Positions 6,390-10,848 of a stretch of DNA of 10,848 bases are shown piece after piece; the stretch's first letter is position 1, and the number at the start of each line of letters is the position of its first letter. The translations under genes and the position numbers were made by a program. The notes beneath the pieces were generated by a model. It did no database searches. It worked only from the letters and a program-made list of their open reading frames with translations, and was not told the origin of the DNA. The stretch comes from an uncultured Clostridia bacterium (GTDB lineage Bacteria; Bacillota; Clostridia; Christensenellales; Aristaeellaceae): contig CAKTXR010000074.1 in NCBI GenBank assembly GCA_934631025.1, positions 1 to 10,848 of the forward strand. The letters run 5' to 3'.

Positions 6390-6426
6390 AAATGCGGGGG
6401 GGCGTATGGGGCGCTTCCCGCATTTT
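6390..6426 (+). terminator. Terminator of the importer operon
   Basis: AAATGCGGG (6390-6398) pairs with CCCGCATTT (6417-6425) around a G-rich loop of 18 nt, ending in TTTT (6423-6426), 13 bp after the lyase stop codon. The T tract is short and the loop large, so termination may be partial. Confidence 0.6.
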
Positions 6427-6474
6427 CTGCAATCCTTCACGCAATCGCGGGCGCGGCGTTTACACAGGGCGCGC

Positions 6475-6480
6475 TATAAT
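6475..6480 (+). promoter_or_regulatory. Candidate -10 box for the WG-repeat gene
   Basis: TATAAT lies 43 bp before the chosen start codon and after the operon terminator, so a promoter is expected here. I find no acceptable -35 at 16-18 bp; TTTACA at 6459-6464 is only about 10 bp away. Tentative. Confidence 0.35.
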
Positions 6481-6523
6481 AATGGAAAAGACCGCTTCCG
6501 GCGACGATGAGAGGATGGAGGAT

Positions 6524-7549
6524 ATGAAAAAATTCGCGGCGATTCTGGCGGCGCTTCTGCTGCTGACGACGGCTTCGGCCTGTGCGGAGGGCGAATTCCG
6601 CACGGCGCAGGCGATGGGGCCGTTTTCCGAGGGCTATGCCGCTTTTCAGAACGAGCAGGGCCTGTGGGGCTATATCGACCGCACGGGCAATGTGGTCGTC
6701 GATCCGGCATGGGCGCTGGCCGATCCGTTTATCGAGGGCATTGCGCGCGTCGGCACGGCCGATCACCATTACGGCTATATCGACATGACCGGCGCTGTGA
6801 TTTTCCAGCCGGTCAGCACGGCGGCGACCGACTTCCACGACGGGCTGGCCACGGTGCAGGTTGACGGCGCGTACGGCTTCATCGCGTCTGACGGCAGCTA
6901 TGCCTATGAGAAGCGCTGGACGAACGCCGGCTATTTCAGCGAGGGGCTGGCTTATGCCGCGGACGGCGGGGCGGTCGGCTTTATCGATAAGAGCGGGAAT
7001 ATGGTCATTGGGCCGCAGTGGGAGCGCGCCTACGGCTTTTCGGAGGGGCGCGCCGCCGTGCGCAGCGGCAAGGTCTGGGGCTTCATCGATGCGCAGGGCA
7101 GCGTGATCGTCGCGCCGCAGTACGAGTACGGCGCGTTCTATTCGGAGGGTCTGGCGGCGGTGAACCTGAACGGCCTGTACGGCTATATCGACGCGCAGGG
7201 CGAGACGGCGCTGCCCTTTGCCTACGAGGTGGCCGCAGGCTTTGTGAACGGCCGCGCGTGGGTCAAGCAGGACGGACTCTACCGGCTGATCGACAAAAGC
7301 GGCAATGAGCTGAGCGATGAATACTGGGACAACGTGTTCAGCGAGTTCAACCGCGCCGCGTACAGCCGCGTGATGAGAAACGGCCTGTGGGGCTACGCGG
7401 ACGAAAACGGCGCGATCGCGCTCCAGCCGGTCTACGAGAAGGCCACGCGCTTCAACGACGGTCTGGCCGCGGTGCAGAAGGACGGGACGTGGTATCTGAT
7501 CGACGAGCACGGCGTGGACGTTCTCTCCGGCGAGGACACGCAGGCCTGA
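6524..7549 (+). CDS. Secreted WG-repeat protein
   Basis: A 341-aa exported protein of nine tandem WG (KWG-type) repeats of about 34-38 residues, filling the chain from residue 30 to the end. Each unit follows F.(E/D)G.A.V...G..GYID..G....P.Y, for example FSEGRAAV...VWGFIDAQG and FYSEGLAAV...LYGYIDAQG; repeats 7 and 9 have lost the WG/YG pair (LYRLID, TWYLID). The N-terminus MKKFAAILAALLLLTTASACAEG is a signal peptide; ACA before E22 fits signal peptidase I, while Cys20 leaves a weaker lipoprotein option. WG repeats form beta-rich structures and usually occur in surface or exported proteins of unknown role. ATG 6524 is chosen because GAGAGG (6509-6514) is 9 bp upstream and it begins the signal peptide; ATGs at 6482 and 6515 are poorer. 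It is a single-gene unit with its own terminator. No ligand can be proposed. Confidence 0.88.
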   Translation: MKKFAAILAALLLLTTASACAEGEFRTAQAMGPFSEGYAAFQNEQGLWGYIDRTGNVVVDPAWALADPFIEGIARVGTADHHYGYIDMTGAVIFQPVSTAATDFHDGLATVQVDGAYGFIASDGSYAYEKRWTNAGYFSEGLAYAADGGAVGFIDKSGNMVIGPQWERAYGFSEGRAAVRSGKVWGFIDAQGSVIVAPQYEYGAFYSEGLAAVNLNGLYGYIDAQGETALPFAYEVAAGFVNGRAWVKQDGLYRLIDKSGNELSDEYWDNVFSEFNRAAYSRVMRNGLWGYADENGAIALQPVYEKATRFNDGLAAVQKDGTWYLIDEHGVDVLSGEDTQA

Positions 7550-7563
7550 GCGGATATAATTTG

Positions 7564-7611
7564 AACCGGCGCGCAAAACGCTTGAAGGGGCGTTCTGCGC
7601 GCCGGTTTTTT
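7564..7611 (+). terminator. Rho-independent terminator after the WG-repeat gene
   Basis: AACCGGCGCGCA (7564-7575) pairs with TGCGCGCCGGTT (7596-7607), and after one mismatch AACGC (7577-7581) pairs with GCGTT (7590-7594), loop of 8 nt. Six T residues (7606-7611) follow. A very strong terminator, 14 bp after the stop codon. Confidence 0.92.
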
Positions 7612-7649
7612 GCGGGGCGCGGCGCGGACGCGATTTGTAAAAAAACGGC

Positions 7650-7677
7650 TTGCCTTTTCGCGGGGATGCGCTATAAT
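7650..7677 (+). promoter_or_regulatory. Promoter of the sugar isomerase-like gene
   Basis: TTGCCT (7650-7655) and TATAAT (7672-7677) are separated by 16 bp, directly after the preceding terminator and 38 bp before the start codon. This makes the next gene an independent transcription unit. Confidence 0.7.
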
Positions 7678-7715
7678 GGAAGCAGACATCATTGCTTCGC
7701 AGGGAGGACGGTCCT

Positions 7716-8615
7716 ATGAGCTATCCCATTTCTACATCGATTCATCTGTTTTTCAAGCCCGACGGCGCGACGCTGAACGCGCAGATCGAGCGGCACATCG
7801 CGGCGGGCTTCCGCTTTCTGGATTTCAACTTCCTCGATTGGGCAGCATTTCCGGATTGTCCGTTCTGGTCGGAGGACTGGCGCGCGTGGATTGATTCGGC
7901 GCGCGAGACGGCCGAGCGGCACGGCGCGCGGTTCAATCAGGCGCACGCGCCCTGTCCCGTGCAGAATCTGAAGGACGATCTTGATCTGTACGAGACGGCC
8001 TGCGCGCGGGCGTTCGAGGCCTGCCGGATGCTGGGCGTGCCGTGGATGGTGTTCCATCATGTGAACAATCCGGCGCAGTACGGCTCGACGCTGTCGAAAT
8101 TCGAGTTTGACAGGGCGTTTTTCACGCGGATGCTCGAACACGCGCACCGCTGCGGCGTGGGCGTCGCCATCGAGAATCTGTTCAACGGCGGCGAAGTGAA
8201 CGGCGAGATGAAGAATCCCGTCGACTACGCCATTGCGCTGGCCGACGCGCTGGCTGACCCTCTGGCCGGCGTGTGCTGCGATACCGGCCACTGCCACATC
8301 GCGCAGTATAATCTCCTGGGCCGCGCGGACGATACGATCAATCCCGCGGACGACATCCGCCGGATCGGCGGCAAACGCCTGAAGGCGCTGCACATCCACG
8401 ACAACCACACGCACGGCGACGATCACATTCCGCCCTTCTACGGCTCGATCGACTGGGCCGACGTGATGCGCGCGCTGGACGAGATCGGCTATGAGCACAG
8501 CTTTACCTTCGAAGCGCACAACGCCGCGCGCGGCCTGCCCGAGCCTCTCAAGGACGAAGGTGCGCGGCTGCTCTATCGCATGGGCGAGACGCTGACCGGC
8601 TCCATGGCAAAGTAA
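7716..8615 (+). CDS. Sugar phosphate isomerase/epimerase-like TIM-barrel protein
   Basis: A 299-aa cytoplasmic protein of the xylose-isomerase-like TIM-barrel family (AP endonuclease 2 fold), which includes sugar epimerases, isomerases and inosose or keto-sugar enzymes. Likely divalent-metal ligands lie in the family positions: Glu153 (VAIENLF), Asp189 and His192 (CCDTGHCHI), His226/His228 (LHIHDN) and Glu266 (TFEAHN). FHHV (113-116) follows strand 4 and HGDDHIPPFYGSIDW (233-247) is the usual segment after the metal His. ATG 7716 is chosen for the GGGAGG ribosome binding site just upstream; the open frame extends eight codons further back without support. It has its own promoter and terminator, so it is not clearly co-regulated with the importer operon, although an aldolase and an isomerase nearby would fit one sugar pathway. 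The exact substrate cannot be assigned. Confidence 0.88.
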   Translation: MSYPISTSIHLFFKPDGATLNAQIERHIAAGFRFLDFNFLDWAAFPDCPFWSEDWRAWIDSARETAERHGARFNQAHAPCPVQNLKDDLDLYETACARAFEACRMLGVPWMVFHHVNNPAQYGSTLSKFEFDRAFFTRMLEHAHRCGVGVAIENLFNGGEVNGEMKNPVDYAIALADALADPLAGVCCDTGHCHIAQYNLLGRADDTINPADDIRRIGGKRLKALHIHDNHTHGDDHIPPFYGSIDWADVMRALDEIGYEHSFTFEAHNAARGLPEPLKDEGARLLYRMGETLTGSMAK

Positions 8616-8621
8616 AAATAA

Positions 8622-8660
8622 CGCCGCTCCTTCCGAACGGGTCTGTTCGGAGGGGCGGCG
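8622..8660. terminator. Bidirectional terminator between convergent genes
   Basis: Positions 8622-8638 pair with 8645-8660 (CGCCGC with GCGGCG, TCCGAAC with GTTCGGA, one bulged T, one wobble), loop about 6 nt. On the minus strand it is followed by TTATTTTTA (8620 down to 8612), a good U tract for the oxidoreductase gene; on the plus strand only CTGTTTC follows. It serves both converging genes. Confidence 0.85.
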
Positions 8661-8725
8661 CTGTTTCTGGATGTGAGTTATCGGATAGGCGGTCGATTGC
8701 CCGTCGGCGATCTTCCGCGCAGGGA

Positions 8726-9355
8726 TTACACGCCGGCGACGCTGATGCGCTCGCCGATGTGGCGGCCGGAGGTGATTTCGTCGACCAGCGCGACGGCGTA
8801 ATCGGCATAGCTCAGCACGCTCTCGCCCCTGTCGTTGAGCACAAGCTCCTCGCCGCCGGGAATGTAGCGGCCGGTGCGCTCTCCGTCGGCACGGAAGTCG
8901 GCCGCGGGGCTGACGTACGTCCACTTTACGCTGTTCTGCGTGCGCAGGAAGGAGAGGGCTTCGTCGTGCGCGGCGGCCAGCGGCTTGAACGCGTCCGGGA
9001 AATCGGGGCCGTCGGCCACGCAGGCGGTGTGCTCGGGATTGACGTACAGGCTGCCCGCGCCGCCGACCACGATCAGCCGCTTGTCCGTGCCCTCGATGAG
9101 ACCGCACAGGTGGCGCACCGCCGCGGGAATGCCGCTGACGGCGTCGGCTGTCCACGCGCCGAACGCATCCACGATCACGTCGAAAGGCTTGAGATCCTCG
9201 CGCGTCAGCTCGAACAGATCCCGAATGAGCGCGCTTTTAGCCACGCTGCGATTTTCGCCGCGAACGACGGCGGTCACGTCCAGACCGCGTGCGGCGGCCT
9301 CCTTGACAATCAGACTTCCGGCCTTGCCGTTGGCACAAACAACTGCGATTTTCAT
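8726..9355 (-). CDS. NAD(P)-binding oxidoreductase, YwnB-like
   Basis: A 209-aa atypical short-chain dehydrogenase-fold protein (NAD(P)H-binding, NmrA-like/COG2910 group). The N-terminus MKIAVVCANGKAGSLI holds the dinucleotide loop ANGKAG (residues 8-13) after strand 1; LIVVGGAGSLYV is the central strand, and WTYVSPAADF...GERTGRYIPGGEEL...SYADYAVALVDEI is the diagnostic C-terminal block of YwnB-like proteins. The family lacks the classical YxxxK active site and its physiological substrate is mostly unknown; members are thought to reduce quinones, flavins or related compounds or to act as NAD(P)H sensors. ATG at 9353-9355 is supported by AAGGAGG (9365-9371) 9 bp upstream. It is transcribed divergently from an HxlR regulator, which is the usual partner arrangement for oxidoreductases under HxlR control. 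It ends in the shared terminator at 8622-8660. Confidence 0.88.
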   Translation of the reverse strand: MKIAVVCANGKAGSLIVKEAAARGLDVTAVVRGENRSVAKSALIRDLFELTREDLKPFDVIVDAFGAWTADAVSGIPAAVRHLCGLIEGTDKRLIVVGGAGSLYVNPEHTACVADGPDFPDAFKPLAAAHDEALSFLRTQNSVKWTYVSPAADFRADGERTGRYIPGGEELVLNDRGESVLSYADYAVALVDEITSGRHIGERISVAGV

Positions 9356-9417
9356 GATGATGTTCCTCCTTGGGTGGGGTCTTTCTCTCGCCGCTTTTTT
9401 TCCTCAGCGACAGACAC

Positions 9418-9446
9418 AGTATAGCGCCGCGCCGCCGAACCGTAAA
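9418..9446 (-). promoter_or_regulatory. Promoter of the oxidoreductase gene, with candidate HxlR operator
   Basis: On the minus strand TTTACG (9441-9446) and TATACT (9418-9423) are spaced 17 bp. An inverted repeat AAAGT (9444-9448) / ACTTT (9453-9457) with a 4-bp spacer overlaps the -35, a likely binding site for the divergent HxlR protein. The promoter is well supported, the operator is inference. Confidence 0.65.
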
Positions 9447-9569
9447 GTACGCACTTTTTTGTGCCGCAGTCACCGGCCGGTAACGATTGGACGGTTTCCC
9501 GAAGGATACTCTTTTGCGCGGCGGCGGTTTTTGCCTTTTCGGGAGCCAGATGTGCAGCATATAATTAAC

Positions 9570-9598
9570 TTGACGCTTTTGATGCGGCGCGTCATACT
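9570..9598 (+). promoter_or_regulatory. Promoter of the HxlR gene, with inverted repeat
   Basis: TTGACG (9570-9575) and CATACT (9593-9598) are spaced 17 bp, 54 bp before the start codon. A perfect inverted repeat TGACGC (9571-9576) / GCGTCA (9589-9594), half-site centres 18 bp apart, spans from the -35 to the -10 and would suit autorepression by a winged-helix dimer. Confidence 0.65.
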
Positions 9599-9652
9599 AA
9601 TGGTGTCAAACGGACTGTAAAGGTCAAAATCACCTGCAAGGAGGGCATACGG

Positions 9653-10048
9653 ATGGAACGCACGGATTTGCCGGCCTGTCCGGTGGAGACGACGCTTTCG
9701 CTCATTTCCAATCGCTGGAAGGCGCTGATACTGCGCGATCTGCTCACGGGGACGAAGCGCTTCGGCGAGCTGCGCAAGTCGCTTAACGGCATATCGCAGA
9801 AGGTGCTCACGGCCAATCTACGCGATATGGAGGCCGACGGGCTGCTGACGCGCACGGCCTATGCCGAGGTGCCGCCGCGCGTGGAATACGCGCTGACCGA
9901 GCTGGGCGAGAGCCTGCGCCCCGTGCTGGCCGCGCTGTTCGACTGGGGAATGGCCTACAGGCGCGCAAACGGCTGTCCGGAGAGCGAGCTGGCCGACGCG
10001 CTGGGCGATATGCTGCACGGCGATAAGCCTGAAGCGCGCCTGAAGTAA
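9653..10048 (+). CDS. HxlR-family (YodB/HypR-like) transcriptional regulator
   Basis: A 131-aa DNA-binding protein. CPVETTLSLISNRWKALILRDL (residues 9-30) is the signature opening of HxlR-family winged helices, followed by the helix-turn-helix RFGELRKSLNGISQKVLTANLRDME (36-60) and the wing (GLLTRTAYAEVPPRVEYALTELG, 63-85). The only cysteines are Cys9 and Cys108. In the B. subtilis relatives YodB and HypR a conserved N-terminal cysteine senses quinones, disulfide stress or electrophiles, and in YodB it can bond with a C-terminal cysteine of the other subunit; the same arrangement is possible here (inference). AAGGAGGG (9638-9645) sets ATG 9653. The divergent oxidoreductase gene is the probable target; the flavin-reductase-like gene 53 bp downstream may be a second one, read through or from its own promoter. 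Complete, normal length for the family. Confidence 0.92.
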   Translation: MERTDLPACPVETTLSLISNRWKALILRDLLTGTKRFGELRKSLNGISQKVLTANLRDMEADGLLTRTAYAEVPPRVEYALTELGESLRPVLAALFDWGMAYRRANGCPESELADALGDMLHGDKPEARLK

Positions 10049-10068
10049 GCCGGAAATCGGGTTATAAT
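10040..10068 (+). promoter_or_regulatory. Weak promoter before the flavin-reductase-like gene
   Basis: A perfect TATAAT (10063-10068) lies 33 bp before the start codon, with CTGAAG (10040-10045) at 17 bp as a poor -35 inside the end of the HxlR gene. No terminator separates the two genes, so transcription may be both from here and by read-through. Confidence 0.45.
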
Positions 10069-10101
10069 AGAAGCAGAAACCATGCAGGGAGGGAAATCAG
10101 C

Positions 10102-10662
10102 ATGAGAAAGAATCTGGGCGCGAAGCCCTATACCTATCCGCAGCCGGTATTCATCATCGCAACCTATGCTTCGGACGGCGCGCCGGACGCCATGAACGCG
10201 GCGTGGGGCGGCGTCAGCGACGACAAGGAGCTGAGTATGTGCATCAGCGCGAGCCACAAGACGACGAAGAACATCCTCGCGCGCGGCGCGTTTACCGTCA
10301 GCATGGGCGAGGCGGCGTACACGGCGGCCTGCGACTATGTGGGGCTGGCCTCGGGCAACACCGAGAAGGACAAATTTGGCAAGGCGGGCTTCCACACCGT
10401 CAAATCGGACTTTGTGGACGCGCCGCTGATCGAGGAGCTTTCCATCGCCGTCGAATGCCGGCTGAAGAGCTATGATCCCGAAACCGGCCGTCTGGTGGGC
10501 GAGATCGTCAACGTCAGCGTGGACGAGCGCGTTCTGGACGAAGACGGCCGTGTGGACGTGGCCAGGGCGCGGCCGATTACGTTCGATCCCTTCAACAACA
10601 CCTATGTGGCGCTGGGCGAAATCGCCGGACGGGCGTTCCACGACGGACTGGCGCTCAAGTGA
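10102..10662 (+). CDS. Flavin-reductase-like domain protein (flavoredoxin type)
   Basis: A 186-aa FMN-binding split-barrel protein of the flavin reductase-like family. Typical segments are YPQPVFIIATYASDG (12-26), MNAAWGGVSDD (31-41, FMN-phosphate region), MCISASHKTTKNI (46-58) and FTVSMGE (64-70), then GEIVNVSVDE (133-142) near the dimer interface. Proteins of this size and N-terminus (RKNLG.KPY.YPQPV) in Clostridia are annotated flavoredoxins or flavin reductases, transferring electrons through bound FMN; the electron partner is unknown. The start is set by GGGAGGG at about 10087-10093 before ATG 10102. It follows the HxlR regulator by 53 bp on the same strand, which together with the divergent NAD(P)-binding gene makes a small redox gene cluster. 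A strong terminator at 10684-10732 ends the unit. Confidence 0.9.
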   Translation: MRKNLGAKPYTYPQPVFIIATYASDGAPDAMNAAWGGVSDDKELSMCISASHKTTKNILARGAFTVSMGEAAYTAACDYVGLASGNTEKDKFGKAGFHTVKSDFVDAPLIEELSIAVECRLKSYDPETGRLVGEIVNVSVDERVLDEDGRVDVARARPITFDPFNNTYVALGEIAGRAFHDGLALK

Positions 10663-10683
10663 GCGTAAAAACGGCATAAGACA

Positions 10684-10732
10684 ACAGCGGCGGGCAAAGC
10701 CAGATGATGGCTTCGTTCGCCGCTGTGTTTTT
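10684..10732 (+). terminator. Terminator after the flavin-reductase-like gene
   Basis: ACAGCGGCGGGC (10684-10695) pairs with GTTCGCCGCTGT (10715-10726, two G-T wobbles), and AGCCA (10698-10702) with TGGCT (10708-10712) closes an inner stem. Five T residues (10728-10732) follow. It also lies 5 bp beyond the stop codon of the converging minus-strand gene and may serve it. Confidence 0.85.
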
Positions 10733-10737
10733 GTGCG

Positions 10738-10848
10738 TCAGCACTCGCCGGTCAGGCACCACATCTTCGTGTCGCCCAGCTTCATATCCACGTCGATATG
10801 ATCGACGCTGCGGCCATAGAAGCGCTTTTCGTATACTTCAAACGGCGA
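10738..10848 (-). CDS. C-terminal end of an unrecognised minus-strand protein (partial)
   Basis: The minus strand stays open from the window edge to TGA at 10738-10740, giving 36 residues that begin SPFEVYEKRFYGRSVDHIDV and end MWCLTGEC. The composition (mixed charged and aromatic, no runs, codon use like the neighbours) and the placement, stopping just before a shared hairpin, indicate a real gene 3' end. I do not recognise the family. It ends in two cysteines, the last being the final residue. The frame has no start in the window, so the gene continues beyond 10848. Confidence 0.6.
   Translation of the reverse strand, partial: SPFEVYEKRFYGRSVDHIDVDMKLGDTKMWCLTGEC

Noticed and set aside
6459..6480. 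TTTACA plus TATAAT as a full promoter for the WG-repeat gene
   Set aside because: The spacing of about 10 bp is too short; only the -10 was kept, with low confidence.
7555..7560. TATAAT directly after the WG-repeat stop codon
   Set aside because: It lies immediately before a strong terminator and has no gene to serve.
6437..7576. Open minus-strand frame opposite the WG-repeat gene with repeating arginine/alanine/valine-rich units
   Set aside because: The apparent protein repeats are the reverse reading of the WG repeats; the plus frame has signal peptide, ribosome binding site and terminator.
7689..9155. Minus-strand open frame crossing two genes and the terminator at 8622-8660
   Set aside because: It runs through a strong terminator and overlaps two recognised genes; composition is low-complexity Arg/Ala.
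9560..9565. TATAAT as the -10 of the HxlR promoter
   Set aside because: No -35 at suitable distance (TTGCCT at 9531 is 23 bp away); TTGACG/CATACT with 17 bp is better.

Overview
The window looks like a chromosomal segment of a GC-rich, Gram-positive-type gut Clostridia member, possibly Christensenellales-like. Evidence seen: strong AGGAGG-type ribosome binding sites, sigma-A promoters of the TTGACA/TATAAT type, rho-independent hairpins between units, and an ATPase-less LplB/YtcP/LplA-type sugar importer. The taxonomic placement is inference from gene style only.

Left edge (1-600): the last 20 codons of an IS30-family transposase, then an AT-rich patch with a 75-aa CPCC-type cysteine-rich protein, an orphan start codon with a good ribosome binding site that runs straight into a hairpin, and a 12+7 bp hairpin. 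Base composition and the IS remnant suggest a small accessory or scarred stretch against the GC-rich backbone.

Core (576-6426): a GntR-HTH/LacI-sensor regulator (minus strand) is divergent from a four-gene operon: two LplB/YtcP permeases, a 534-aa solute-binding protein and a lyase of the N-acetylneuraminate lyase/DHDPS family. Convincing promoters face both ways in the 220-bp intergenic region. The likely logic is sugar-responsive control of uptake of a sialic-acid-like or other 2-keto acid sugar (or oligosaccharide) followed by aldol cleavage. The importer has no ATPase here, so it presumably borrows a shared MsmX-type subunit. An unusual 13-bp hairpin with a TTCG loop separates the binding-protein gene from the lyase gene.

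Middle (6475-8660): two single-gene units, a secreted protein made of nine WG repeats, and a TIM-barrel sugar-phosphate isomerase/epimerase-like enzyme. Each ends in a hairpin; the second hairpin also serves the convergent minus-strand gene.

Right (8726-10848): a YwnB-like NAD(P)-binding oxidoreductase (minus) is divergent from an HxlR regulator with cysteines at 9 and 108, followed by a flavin-reductase-fold protein. This resembles a redox or electrophile-sensing module of the YodB/HypR type. The window closes with a terminator and the C-terminal 36 codons of an unrecognised minus-strand gene.

I see no CRISPR array, tRNA, rRNA or phage genes. The most interesting points are the lyase active-site change, the lipobox-free binding protein, the REP-like hairpin, and the IS30/CPCC junction. 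I do not see a clearly novel system.
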